A stretch of DNA of 64,000 nucleotides from Candidatus Melainabacteria bacterium (GCA_016699165.1 CP064963.1:4464001-4528000); one strand, 5' to 3'. Positions 33,977-42,420 are shown, numbered from the stretch's first letter. Numbers and translations are program-made. The notes: generated by a model from the sequence alone, not told the origin.

Positions 33977-34735
33977 GTGACTGAAAACAAGCCAAAACCG
34001 GAAGTAATACCGCCAACTGGAATAAGATTCCAGCTGGCTTGTCTTAACGACTCCTATGTCGTCGGTCGCATGGCGTTTTTGACCAAGCTCAGTAAACTCA
34101 TATTACCGGCTGGTCACTGGGGAGGAATCGACAGGAGTGCAGGAAATCAAGACCCTGAGCAAACCTCTAAACCCCCTCTATACCTGACATTTGATGACGG
34201 TCCGCACCCTAATACCACTCCTTATTTGATCGAATTGCTCGAAGCGGCAGGTGTAAAGGGAACCTTCTTCCTGATAGGAGAGAACGTCGAGCGTTATCCG
34301 GACCTGGTGAAACAGCTCCATGATGCCGGGCACGTGATTGCCAACCATAGTTATGGGCACAAATTTATGCCCGCGCTGAAAACGAGCACTATTGAGAGAG
34401 AAATAGTGAAAATGAATGATTCGGTCGCCGCGATAACCGAAGGCGCGCCAACTTTGTTTCGCCCTCCTTACGGTCTTATGGACAAGCGCGTAGCTGCCTG
34501 TCTGCGTGAGCAAGAAATGACCGCTGTCTATTGGGGCTCTGCCTCTGAAGATTGGCTGCTTCCAGGAGCCGACAGCGTCGTTCGGCGGGTGATGAGAAAC
34601 ATGAGACCAGGCTTGCTGATAGTGTTGCACGAGGGCGCTTTGCTGAAAAATCAAACCGTTACCGCTGCCAAAGAAATAATGTTCAGAAGTCGTGACCTTG
34701 GTTACCAAATGCAGAAGGTAGAAGTGCCTGCTTGA
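33977..34735 (+). CDS. NodB-family polysaccharide deacetylase, copy B
   Basis: 252 residues, GTG start as in copy A. The catalytic motifs are intact and identical to copy A: TFDDGPHP, NHSYGH, FRPPYG and VLHEG. Differences are concentrated in the N-terminal 65 residues and scattered surface positions. The protein is predicted to de-acetylate a cell-wall or exopolysaccharide sugar, with substrate unknown and no clear export signal. It shares a 66-bp divergent intergenic region with Nfu-HEAT copy B. Confidence 0.87.
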   Translation: MTENKPKPEVIPPTGIRFQLACLNDSYVVGRMAFLTKLSKLILPAGHWGGIDRSAGNQDPEQTSKPPLYLTFDDGPHPNTTPYLIELLEAAGVKGTFFLIGENVERYPDLVKQLHDAGHVIANHSYGHKFMPALKTSTIEREIVKMNDSVAAITEGAPTLFRPPYGLMDKRVAACLREQEMTAVYWGSASEDWLLPGADSVVRRVMRNMRPGLLIVLHEGALLKNQTVTAAKEIMFRSRDLGYQMQKVEVPA

Positions 34736-34760
34736 TTTCCTACGCAAGGTTTTCGCTGCG

Positions 34761-35228
34761 TTAAGTATCCGCAGTAGATTCGACATTTCGAAATTCATAA
34801 TAAACTTTATCGACTTCTACAAATCCGTTTTTACCCTCTAGTTCTGGAAACTCGGCTGATTTGAGAATTTTGAAGCTTACACACTCTTTTTCAGCAGGAA
34901 TGAAATAATCTCTAAACAGTAAAACAAAATCGCTCGAAGAAAAACATTCACTATTACTTCCAGCGAATAAACCTATCGGAAGATACTTGGGCTTTACTTC
35001 AATTCCTTGGTGCGCTTTGCCATATTCAAAATGTTCAAGTGCACAAGGGAAGCAGACTAATCGATCAAACAAAAGTTTTTGAATCTCATCCCAACCTTCC
35101 GAAATATTGTGTTCATGTCCTCTAAAATCTGACGCAGCTGAAAAGTGTTTGCGGAGGTCACTAGAAGCCTGCCTGAAGCGATTCATCGCTTCGTTTAATT
35201 CTTTTGTGTCTTCACTTAGTTCAATCAT
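34761..35228 (-). CDS. Protein of unknown function
   Basis: 155 residues, soluble. A helical N-terminus (residues 1-50, SDLRKHFSAASDF) is followed by strand-rich sequence (KPKYLPIGLFAG, DFVLLFRDYFIP, GFVEVDKVYYEF). The family is not recognised. The ATG directly follows the TAG of a possible 26-residue frame (35229-35309), suggesting coupling. It lies in an accessory-looking stretch between two toxin-antitoxin-like modules. Confidence 0.5.
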   Translation of the reverse strand: MIELSEDTKELNEAMNRFRQASSDLRKHFSAASDFRGHEHNISEGWDEIQKLLFDRLVCFPCALEHFEYGKAHQGIEVKPKYLPIGLFAGSNSECFSSSDFVLLFRDYFIPAEKECVSFKILKSAEFPELEGKNGFVEVDKVYYEFRNVESTADT

Positions 35229-35309
35229 CTATTTCTCGATAATCGAAGCGTATTTGTTAATTGCTTCATGTAAGTCGTTCTCTTCATTTTCTTCGTCGGA
35301 AGTGCTCAC
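35229..35309 (-). CDS. Possible 26-residue acidic small protein
   Basis: A GTG start with GATGGA about 7 nt upstream opens a 26-codon frame (begins MSTSDEENEEN, ends IIEK). It ends in TAG directly abutting the ATG of 34761-35228. A stop codon immediately precedes the GTG. The coupling and ribosome site are suggestive, but the length is too short for confidence. Confidence 0.3.
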   Translation of the reverse strand: MSTSDEENEENDLHEAINKYASIIEK

Positions 35310-35520
35310 TCAAATTTCCATCCCAGATATTGAAACAGCAAAACTCTAGGATAACAGACTGTATATAAATATCCACCCGAGAAACCACTCCTCGATTGTA
35401 TAGAGCCTAAAATTCAATTTTTCATCTCCAAAATATTTTCATATTAACTTGCTGAATAGTACGCAACCGTCAAGTAGGCAGGGAGCGAATCGATTGGCAG
35501 AATGAAATTCCAAAGCTTAC

Positions 35521-35550
35521 TTGACACTCGTTCGCAATTATGCGAACAAT
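35521..35550 (+). promoter_or_regulatory. Promoter with embedded palindrome for the small XRE module
   Basis: TTGACA (35521-35526) and AACAAT (35545-35550) are 18 bp apart. The spacer contains a perfect palindrome: GTTCGCA, ATTA, TGCGAAC (35530-35547). Its right arm overlaps the -10. Such placement suggests autorepression by the XRE protein encoded downstream. Confidence 0.65.
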
Positions 35551-35565
35551 AAAAGAGAGGCATCC

Positions 35566-35682
35566 ATGCCGCAAACAAAGGTGATTTCCTACCCCCGAAA
35601 GGAAATAGTAAAGGCATTGGCTAGAAAGAAAAAGTTTGAGAAAAATCCGTTTGTACATACACATCGAGATACTCAACAATGA
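35566..35682 (+). CDS. Small basic protein, possible truncated toxin partner
   Basis: 38 residues, with AGAGAGG 5 nt before the ATG and a stop that overlaps the next ATG as ATGA. The sequence (starts MPQTKVISYPRKEIVKALAR) is highly basic. The SYPRKEIVKAL stretch vaguely recalls the first helix of HicA-type toxins, but the rest of that fold is missing. In this position, upstream of an XRE antitoxin-like gene under a palindrome-bearing promoter, it is either a very small toxin or a shortened remnant. Confidence 0.5.
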   Translation: MPQTKVISYPRKEIVKALARKKKFEKNPFVHTHRDTQQ

Positions 35683-35999
35683 CAAAGAAAACTAAATATA
35701 TAACCGACGCGGTTGAAATCTTGCACAATAGATACATCAAGGGACGACCTGACATGATGGCACTTCTTGAAGAAGAGCGGGCCAACGCCGAGGTTGCTAG
35801 AAAAATTTATGATCTTCGCGAAGACGCTGGTCTAACTCAAAGACAATTGGCAAAATTAGTTGGAACAACTGCGTCCGTAATCTGCCGTCTTGAAGATGCG
35901 GATTACAATGGTCATTCACTTGCTATGCTATTTCGAATTGCAGCCGCTCTAAATAAGCGATTAGAAATTCGTTTTGTCAATTTGAAGAAACAAGGATAA
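35679..35999 (+). CDS. XRE-family HTH protein, antitoxin-like
   Basis: 106 residues. An acidic N-terminal part (ALLEEERANAEVARKIYDLRE) is followed by a full HTH (AGLTQRQLAKLVGTTASVICRLEDADYNGHSLAMLFRIAAAL) and a short tail (LEIRFVNLKK). Proteins of this pattern usually partner a small toxin. The ATG overlaps the stop of the 38-codon frame, so both are translated together. Likely to bind the palindrome at 35530-35547. Confidence 0.85.
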   Translation: MTKKTKYITDAVEILHNRYIKGRPDMMALLEEERANAEVARKIYDLREDAGLTQRQLAKLVGTTASVICRLEDADYNGHSLAMLFRIAAALNKRLEIRFVNLKKQG

Positions 36000-36060
36000 A
36001 TGTTCAAGTCAAACACGGCTGCTTTAGCGGTGAGCAGAGACGCTGCTGCTTGGACGCTGA

Positions 36061-36795
36061 TCAATTCAATTTCAGATCTTTCAAGAATGGTTTGTATTCA
36101 GGATGTTTTTTCAGTTCGTCTATGCAAATTTGTTTGACCAGAGCATGTTGCTTCACATTGGCTGAAAGCGACCATTGCGCTGCACCGCCCATAATAATGC
36201 GCTCTCCGCTGCCGTTGATTTCAGGCAATACCGACATAACGCGCTCAACATAAATACGATCGCCTGATGCTACAAAAGCAGACCAGAGCTTGTCCAGATC
36301 CGCCGGTGTCCTTATAGGCATCGTTTTCAAATTATCCGGCTTCTTGTCGACTAGAGCGAGAATGGCTTCTTTACGTTTTCCTTCCATTCCTTGTGCCACC
36401 ACTTTCAGTTGTTCGCGGCAAACATTATTGTTTGCAATCCAAAGTGCATAACAAATTACCCCTCGGTCAGTTTGTTCTTTGAAAGTCATTTCTTTTATCC
36501 AACCTGGAACCTTCTCAGGATGCTTGCTCATAAGAACGCCTAAGAAGGCCGCAAATGGTGCACTGGCATTAGGCTTCAATGAAGCGTCTAAGTCCGAAAA
36601 ATCTCGCATAGCCTTGCCTACAAGCGAAGGAGTCGGCTTCTGGTAGTAGTGCGACATAAAGTTTGAAAGGTCCATTGCCTTTTGCGATATTGCAGCAGAC
36701 TTTTTATCGGCTCCAAGACAAGAAGAACTGGGAAGCAAACTAAAAGTAAGTAAAAACAGTGATAAAAAGAACTTGAGATTCATTACCGCGCGCAT
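36061..36795 (-). CDS. Exported protein of unknown function
   Basis: 244 residues. A signal peptide (FFLSLFLLTFSLLPSSSCLGA) contains a possible lipobox (SSSC), so it may be a lipoprotein. The mature part is helical, with alternating short helices (PSLVGKAMRDFSDLDASL, NNNVCREQLKVVAQGM, ADLDKLWSAFVASGD). No family recognised. GGGGAG lies 5 nt before the ATG. Confidence 0.6.
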   Translation of the reverse strand: MRAVMNLKFFLSLFLLTFSLLPSSSCLGADKKSAAISQKAMDLSNFMSHYYQKPTPSLVGKAMRDFSDLDASLKPNASAPFAAFLGVLMSKHPEKVPGWIKEMTFKEQTDRGVICYALWIANNNVCREQLKVVAQGMEGKRKEAILALVDKKPDNLKTMPIRTPADLDKLWSAFVASGDRIYVERVMSVLPEINGSGERIIMGGAAQWSLSANVKQHALVKQICIDELKKHPEYKPFLKDLKLN

Positions 36796-36940
36796 TTCAT
36801 CTCCCCAAAATTTGAACTGGGCTTAATTCTGTCACGCTTTGCTAATTAAGTTAAGTAGTACGCCAAGAAAAGGCGCCAAATTCTTATGATGGGTTCATTA
36901 CTTAGTGCCACCGTGGGTAGAGTCATAATTGACACCAAGG

Positions 36941-36971
36941 TTGAAAAGCGTCAGTCATAAGCTGATATAAT
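36941..36971 (+). promoter_or_regulatory. Extended -10 promoter for the SAF cluster
   Basis: A perfect TATAAT (36966-36971) is preceded by TGA (extended -10, TGn). A TTGAAA lies 19 bp upstream (36941-36946). The predicted start near 36978 leaves a 28-nt leader carrying AAAGGAG before ATG 37006. Confidence 0.6.
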
Positions 36972-37005
36972 GCGAGATATGATTCGTAGATGAAAGGAGC
37001 TGCAT

Positions 37006-37257
37006 ATGTCTGACGGCACAACAGACAGAACAAAATCATCATCACTTGCAATCATCGGTCTGCTGATGGGACTTTGTTTATTTCTTGCTGCGCTCTTTCG
37101 TGCAGATATCGCGGCCTTCTACTCGCGAATACCGCGCGATGAATTTGGATTTTGTGCCGTTGCAACCATAATTATCTTGCCTGTGTATACTCTTGGAGCG
37201 CTACTTGTGTGTATTTTATCTAAATTACAGAAGAAGAATGCGAGTAAGTCGAAATGA
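37006..37257 (+). CDS. Small two-helix membrane protein at the head of the SAF cluster
   Basis: 83 residues. Two membrane segments (about 13-33, LAIIGLLMGLCLFLAALFR; about 48-74, GFCAVATIIILPVYTLGALLVCIL) are separated by a short loop, with a lysine-rich C-terminus. It has a strong ribosome site (AAAGGAG) and a good promoter. Family not recognised. It is followed 48 bp later by the triple-SAF protein, so it may be part of the same unit. Confidence 0.55.
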   Translation: MSDGTTDRTKSSSLAIIGLLMGLCLFLAALFRADIAAFYSRIPRDEFGFCAVATIIILPVYTLGALLVCILSKLQKKNASKSK

Positions 37258-37305
37258 CAAACGGCATAAGAGATTGAATTTAGTTCCGAAAAAAGGATTT
37301 TATTC

Positions 37306-38091
37306 ATGATTCGATTAATTTCATCAATTGTTATATTTTATCAATTGTTTTGCTTTCCTGTTTTTGCTGGTTCTAAAAACGTTTTGTTGGCACATAGAGA
37401 GCCGGCGGTAACAGGAACACAACCCATAGGAAATTTAGTCGTCGCAAAAAGAAGAATACTCAGTAAAGCTACGGTGTTGGCTGGCGACGTTCAATTAATG
37501 CAAGCCGATTCAACAAGAATTCCCGACAATGCCTATAAAAAAGTTTCTTCTGTTGTAGGAAAAATTGCCCGATACGATATCGAGCCAGGATCTATTCTTG
37601 GTACTGTTGATTTACAGCAGGCTTCACGAAAACTGCTGAAACAAAATAGTAACAACTCAAAATCATCGAACAATTCTCAAAAAAATGGAATGGTTGTTTG
37701 GACTAGAACTGCGATTAAGAAGAAAACTAAAATCACCAGTGACATGATTACATTGAAACCAATGGCGAAAAATTTGATACCGGATAGCGCGATTGGGCTT
37801 AGTAAGCTAGTAGTAGGACAGCGCCCCGATCATGACTTGTTTGAGGGACAAATCATTTACGACAGCGACATCATTAATTTTCCGTGGTTGAAAGTATCAT
37901 CAGTATTTCTCGTAAACAGCGTTGCCAAAGGGGATAAGATCCGAAAGGAAGACGTTTACGAAGCGAATGCACTATTCAATCGGGCCGTCGATCCTGGTCC
38001 ATCTAAAGCTTCTTCTGTCATAGGTAAAAAAGCTCGTACAAGCTTATGGAAGGACCATGATCGCTTAACAGATCTCGATATTTGTCCGTAG
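37306..38091 (+). CDS. Exported protein built of three SAF domains
   Basis: 261 residues with an N-terminal signal peptide (to about residue 21). Three consecutive SAF-like units follow: VVAKRRILSKATVLAGDVQL...SVVGKIARYDIEPGSIL; VVWTRTAIKKKTKITSDMITL...LVVGQRPDHDLFEGQII; VFLVNSVAKGDKIRKEDVYE...SVIGKKARTSLWKDHDRL. Each shows the SAF pattern of an initial strand, an I/K-x-T/K-x-x-DV turn and a later GxxA/P segment. SAF domains occur in CpaB, FlgA and sialic-acid synthases. No pilus or flagellar gene is near. AAAGGA precedes the ATG. The role, probably carbohydrate or envelope binding, is unknown. Confidence 0.65.
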   Translation: MIRLISSIVIFYQLFCFPVFAGSKNVLLAHREPAVTGTQPIGNLVVAKRRILSKATVLAGDVQLMQADSTRIPDNAYKKVSSVVGKIARYDIEPGSILGTVDLQQASRKLLKQNSNNSKSSNNSQKNGMVVWTRTAIKKKTKITSDMITLKPMAKNLIPDSAIGLSKLVVGQRPDHDLFEGQIIYDSDIINFPWLKVSSVFLVNSVAKGDKIRKEDVYEANALFNRAVDPGPSKASSVIGKKARTSLWKDHDRLTDLDICP

Positions 38092-38133
38092 GTAGCGATA
38101 AACTGGCGCCCTTTTATTTGCTAGTATGGAAGA

Positions 38134-38778
38134 GTGCCAAGCATTCAAATAACTAACTTAAAAGAAAAGCGTGACTTCGTACTGTATTCATTGGGTGCGC
38201 AGTTCGCCATAATGTTTCTGATTTATTGCGCAACACCTGGCTATGTGATTCCACTTCTGAATAATCCGATTGCCAGAATCTGCCTTCTCATTGCTTTTGC
38301 ATGGCAAATATTCGGCATTGGGCTTTACATTATCTCTCCGTTGAAAGAGGACAAACATTTTGTTCTGTACGCTTTGCAAAGAGTAGTCTTCTTCGCTCTC
38401 TTTATGTTGCCACCGAACTTGTTGTTTTTCTTAGGTCCCGCTGTCGCGAGCCATTATTACTATGATGATTTTTCAAATAGGGTTTACAGAATTGGGCGTA
38501 TGGAATATTCGCCTCCTTATGTTCCGACTCCCACTGCCAGACCAATGTTCTACGCTCGACACGATATTCCAAAAGGCAGCATTATTACTGCAAAAGACCT
38601 ATCGGTATTTTCTGAAGACACAAAGAAATATCCTGATGTCATTCTCGCAACGAAAGAAAACTACTATGGAAATGGAAGCAGCGACAAAATCTTACTTGGG
38701 CGCAAAGCCGCAAGAGATTTATTAGGAAATGCGCCAATTTCGTATTTCGACGTAGAGCCGCCTTACCCGCACCAGTAA
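38134..38778 (+). CDS. Membrane protein with a C-terminal SAF domain
   Basis: 214 residues from a GTG start; the exact start is uncertain because GGAAGA abuts it. Three or four membrane helices (residues 14-110: LGAQFAIMFLIYCATPGYVI, ICLLIAFAWQIFGIGLYIISP, VVFFALFMLPPNLLFFLGP) are followed by one SAF unit (MFYARHDIPKGSIITAKDLSVF...LLGRKAARDLLGN). It resembles the preceding triple-SAF protein in that domain, which supports a shared function. The gene follows by 42 bp on the same strand. Confidence 0.65.
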   Translation: MPSIQITNLKEKRDFVLYSLGAQFAIMFLIYCATPGYVIPLLNNPIARICLLIAFAWQIFGIGLYIISPLKEDKHFVLYALQRVVFFALFMLPPNLLFFLGPAVASHYYYDDFSNRVYRIGRMEYSPPYVPTPTARPMFYARHDIPKGSIITAKDLSVFSEDTKKYPDVILATKENYYGNGSSDKILLGRKAARDLLGNAPISYFDVEPPYPHQ

Positions 38779-38807
38779 TAGAAGAATAAGAGAGTTAGCG
38801 AGCCGTT

Positions 38808-39857
38808 TTATAATTCAAAAGGCACAAGTTTCGTTTCAGCTACACCCACATAACTGTCGGCGGCACCATAATAAATCAGATAACGATTACAGTCTTCGAC
38901 CATTCCTTCTACAAAGACCACGTTGGGAACCTGACTTACACCATCGGTTGCGTTTTTCTTTTCCCATGCAGTTTCTGGCTCAAAAATTGGCGTATTGGAT
39001 CTGGCAATTAATTTAGTTGGATCATTTTTGTCGAATAGCGCCCAGCCAGTGCGATAACAAACCGCGTCATCAGCACCATTGTAAAGAAGGAGAATGCCAT
39101 CTTCGGTGATAATTGGGGCTGGTCCTGGCTCGACCGTATGCGAATCGAACATATTAGGACGGCGAGTCAGAACAGGTTTATCTGTGGCATCCTTCCAGTT
39201 AACGCCGTCATCTGAGAATGCTACTCCTGTTTGATCGGCACCACCAGCAGCATCACCCATGTAATACATCCAGTATTTACCGTTGATTTTTGCAGGTACT
39301 ATAGCTCCCGACTTTGTCCAGTGGACATTCCACGTACCTTTATTAGCGGGCATAATTATGCCGACGCGCTCCCATTTTCGCAGGTCGCCAGATTTATATA
39401 AGGCTAATTGAGAATCGGTATTATAGGCAGTGGCAGTCATTAACCACTCTTTCGGATTTTGCAAACTGCGGCTTGCGCGAGGATTTTCTATTCCATTTTT
39501 TTCGTCGGGAAACAGCGGTTCAAGAACCGGTTTGTCTTCCTGAGTAAAATGAATACCGTCTGTGCTTTGGGCATAACCAATTCTTGAGACGCCAGCGTGA
39601 TCTTGTCCGCGATAGAGCATGACATATTGCCCGTCGTCAAGCTTAACGGCAGTGGGATTAAATGCTCCAGCTGAATCAAATTTTCCAGGACGTGCAGAGA
39701 GTACGGGTTCATTCGACAATCTGTGCAACTTGCCAAATGTCATGATTTTTCTTGGCGGCGATGATGGTGCTATGGGTTTGGACCAAACGCATTGCAAGTT
39801 AATCGACGAAAATGCAACTAAGGTCGCAAGCATTATCTTTTTTAGTTTTGTAGGCAA
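38808..39857 (-). CDS. Exported GH130-like glycosidase/phosphorylase
   Basis: 349 residues with a signal peptide (about residues 1-27). The rest is a five-bladed beta-propeller of the GH43/GH130 type: FNPTAVKLDDGQYVMLYRGQDHAG, ENPRASR, WTKSGAIVPAKINGKYWMYYMGD, VEPGPAPIITEDGILLLYNGADD, and a closing YLIYYGAADSYVGVAET. The YRGQD and NPTA segments match GH130 mannoside phosphorylases; hydrolytic relatives exist, and export makes phosphorolysis less likely. Substrate, probably a beta-mannoside, is inferred. It follows the IPT-domain gene by 45 bp on the same strand. Confidence 0.75.
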   Translation of the reverse strand: MPTKLKKIMLATLVAFSSINLQCVWSKPIAPSSPPRKIMTFGKLHRLSNEPVLSARPGKFDSAGAFNPTAVKLDDGQYVMLYRGQDHAGVSRIGYAQSTDGIHFTQEDKPVLEPLFPDEKNGIENPRASRSLQNPKEWLMTATAYNTDSQLALYKSGDLRKWERVGIIMPANKGTWNVHWTKSGAIVPAKINGKYWMYYMGDAAGGADQTGVAFSDDGVNWKDATDKPVLTRRPNMFDSHTVEPGPAPIITEDGILLLYNGADDAVCYRTGWALFDKNDPTKLIARSNTPIFEPETAWEKKNATDGVSQVPNVVFVEGMVEDCNRYLIYYGAADSYVGVAETKLVPFEL

Positions 39858-39902
39858 GATTTTCCTTTCTAACTTTTCTGACTGTTATGATATGCATTTC
39901 TC

Positions 39903-40847
39903 TCATCTCATTGGAACGCCTTCGTTTTCTACCACCCTAATGTCTAAGTGGATATAGACTCTTTCTTTGGTGGACATGCCGTTTGTAGTCACTACTATCG
40001 GCACATGCCATTTTGGAAAATGCATGTTGGGAATTATACACGTGATACTGGATTCAGTGGCTGATACCACATGAGCCTTGATTTTACCGAAAGTGACTAC
40101 GTTCTCGGCAACAACTGGCGAAAAGCCACTTCCGCTTATGGTGACGGGGTGTTCAGGTGGCGATGCGAGCAGATTGAGCCGAGTGATATGGGGATGCGAA
40201 CGCATTGTGACTTTGACTGGGGCACTTTTCACATCCGACACTGCCACAATAAGATTCGTACTACCACCGTCCTGATCTGTCAGAGGCTTGAACTCTATTT
40301 TTCCTTCAGTACTATTTAGCGGCTTGATCTGTTTTTTGCCTATGTACACCTTAACTCGTTCAAGGCGATCTGAGAAGTTTTTGCCCAATATTGTGACCGT
40401 ATCGACCACGCTCATTAAATCCGGTTTCACCTCGGATATCTGAGGTCTAACAATAAATACTTTCCAATTCAACCGCGCGCCAGATGGTCCGAAGCCTTTC
40501 ACCATAAGTGGTGTATTTCCCGACGCCAATTGGCCCGTCAAATCTATCGTAAATTTGTCTCCACCGCCAAAATTTTTAAATGTAGCAATCGGTTTTCGGT
40601 TTAGCTCTACCACGAGGTCAGTAATCTGTGGTCTATTGTCGACGCCGTTGTTAAAGGTAAGGCTCAAAGGCAGTTTTTCTTGACCTGCTTTGAGATGAAT
40701 ATGATCATTCCAGGTGTGCCAGGCGCCAGCCCTTGTCACGAGCGGTTTTGATTCTTGTAAAACCACCATGTTTTCGGCGGCTGCTGAAGTCAGGCAAGAT
40801 GCCATGAAAAACAATGGAAGCACAAATACAGCTCTTGTTTTTATCAT
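39903..40847 (-). CDS. Exported protein with two IPT/TIG domains
   Basis: 314 residues. Signal peptide to about residue 23. The first half is a beta-rich domain (VELNRKPIATF, FTIDLTGQLASGNTPLMV). Two Ig-like IPT/TIG units follow: PQISEVKPDLMSVVDTVTILGKNFSD and HPHITRLNLLASPPEHPVTISGSGFSP, each with the family's G-x-x-F element. IPT domains mediate binding at the cell surface or in the periplasm. It is upstream of, and probably co-transcribed with, the GH130-like enzyme. Confidence 0.75.
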   Translation of the reverse strand: MIKTRAVFVLPLFFMASCLTSAAAENMVVLQESKPLVTRAGAWHTWNDHIHLKAGQEKLPLSLTFNNGVDNRPQITDLVVELNRKPIATFKNFGGGDKFTIDLTGQLASGNTPLMVKGFGPSGARLNWKVFIVRPQISEVKPDLMSVVDTVTILGKNFSDRLERVKVYIGKKQIKPLNSTEGKIEFKPLTDQDGGSTNLIVAVSDVKSAPVKVTMRSHPHITRLNLLASPPEHPVTISGSGFSPVVAENVVTFGKIKAHVVSATESSITCIIPNMHFPKWHVPIVVTTNGMSTKERVYIHLDIRVVENEGVPMR

Positions 40848-40980
40848 GCATTTTGGTCCTCTTTAGCTCAGTAAGATAGCTCCTATTTTAGACCACGTTC
40901 AAAGTTTCTTGTGTGCAATCCTGTTTTGTAAAGTGGTGAGAGGGGTAGAATCCATTTGTTTATATAGCAATGAGTACTGG

Positions 40981-42420
40981 ATGAAAAAGAAACCTCAAAA
41001 AATAAATGGTTCTAGACAGTTACATAGTTCTACTCTCCATGCCGACTATCTTGAGAAATGCGCTCATCTGCGCACGCGCAAGGATCGATTTGAAGTCGGA
41101 AGGGCGATGCGGGAAACATGCCCTCGAGCAGATCACTCAGAATACCAAGTGGATTGGAAAAAGCGCAGGGATCCGATCGAGCTTTTGATCGAATCAAGCC
41201 AAGGGCGAATTGAATCTCTTTTGCCTATTAGATACGGACGCATGGCGACGTCGCCTTTTGCTTTTTTCCGGGGATCGGCCGTTATAATGGCGGCTGATTT
41301 GGTTCAAACTCCCGATACCGGCTATGCGGTGCAATCTTGCGGAGACAGTCACCTATGTAACTTTGGCGCGTTCGCCACGCCGGAGCGGAACATAATTTTC
41401 GACATAAACGATTTTGATGAAACCTTTCCAGCTCCCTGGGAGTGGGATCTTAAAAGATTGGCAGCGAGTTTTGTGATCGCCAGTAAGCACAATGGGCACA
41501 AAAAATCAGATTGTCGTGAAGCTGCATTAAGAATGGTCGAATGCTATCGTGAGCGGATGTTGGCGCTTGCCCAGATGCCATCTTTATCGGCTTGGTACGA
41601 CTTCTTGTGTTATGAAGAATTGATCGAACGCAGCCGTGATAGCAAGTTCCAAGAGCAGCGTCGAAAAGACCTGAAGAAAGCGAAGGCGCGAGATGGACTG
41701 ACAGAATTCGTCAAACTAGGTCATTTCGTCAATGGTAAGCCAGGAATTAAGGAGCAGCCTCCTTTAATATATCGCGACGAAAGGTATCACACTCCCGAAT
41801 TTCAAAACGCCATTATGGCGGGCATTGAAGATTACCGCATTTCTCTGCCGATGGAACGGCGAGTGTTATTCGATCACTATGAATATGTCGACACGGCGAT
41901 CAAGGTAGTTGGCGTTGGCAGCGTGGGAACGATGTGTTTGATTGTTTTGTTTTTTGCAGCCGAAAATGATCCGCTATTCTTGCAAGTGAAGGAAGCTAGG
42001 CAATCTGTTCTAGAGCCATATTCGGGTTATCCACCGTTTCAGTCTCATGGAGAACGCGTTGTTTTTGGTCAGCGTCTAATGCAGTCCGCCAGCGACGTTT
42101 TCCTGGGGCACTTCATCGGACTATTGCAAAATAAACACTACTATGTGAGACAACTGCGAGATGTAAAAGTAAAGATTCCAGTTGAGACATTCTCTGCGCA
42201 GCAAATGCTTATTTACGCCCAAAAATGCGGTTGGGCTCTAGCTCGCGCACATGCGCGCTCAGCCGATCCTGCTGTTCTTAGCGGATATATTGGCAAAGCA
42301 AAAGTGCTACCAGAAGCGGTGGCTAACTTTGCTGAAATTTACTCTGCTCAAAATGAGAAGGACTACAACAGGTTACTCGACGCTATCAAATCTGGTGCGA
42401 TTCAGGCGCAACCAGGCTAA
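40981..42420 (+). CDS. DUF2252-family protein (kinase-like fold)
   Basis: 480 residues from ATG 40981; a TTG frame begins further upstream at 40909 but is less likely. Family hallmarks are visible: MATSPFAFFRGSAVIMAADL, the CGDSHLCNFGAF metal/nucleotide-like stretch, IIFDINDFDETFPAPWEWDLKRLAASF, and the C-terminal CGWALARAHARSADP. DUF2252 proteins resemble small-molecule kinases, but their substrates are not established. It stands alone with no partner genes in an obvious operon. Confidence 0.87.
   Translation: MKKKPQKINGSRQLHSSTLHADYLEKCAHLRTRKDRFEVGRAMRETCPRADHSEYQVDWKKRRDPIELLIESSQGRIESLLPIRYGRMATSPFAFFRGSAVIMAADLVQTPDTGYAVQSCGDSHLCNFGAFATPERNIIFDINDFDETFPAPWEWDLKRLAASFVIASKHNGHKKSDCREAALRMVECYRERMLALAQMPSLSAWYDFLCYEELIERSRDSKFQEQRRKDLKKAKARDGLTEFVKLGHFVNGKPGIKEQPPLIYRDERYHTPEFQNAIMAGIEDYRISLPMERRVLFDHYEYVDTAIKVVGVGSVGTMCLIVLFFAAENDPLFLQVKEARQSVLEPYSGYPPFQSHGERVVFGQRLMQSASDVFLGHFIGLLQNKHYYVRQLRDVKVKIPVETFSAQQMLIYAQKCGWALARAHARSADPAVLSGYIGKAKVLPEAVANFAEIYSAQNEKDYNRLLDAIKSGAIQAQPG

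Noticed and set aside
34178..34798. A 206-codon frame opposite deacetylase copy B
   Set aside because: It is antisense to a conserved gene and has no recognisable family or ribosome site; the matching region in copy A does not keep the frame at full length.
40909..40980. Upstream TTG extension of the DUF2252 gene
   Set aside because: The extension is Cys-rich and unlike the family, and the ATG at 40981 gives a normal-length protein.
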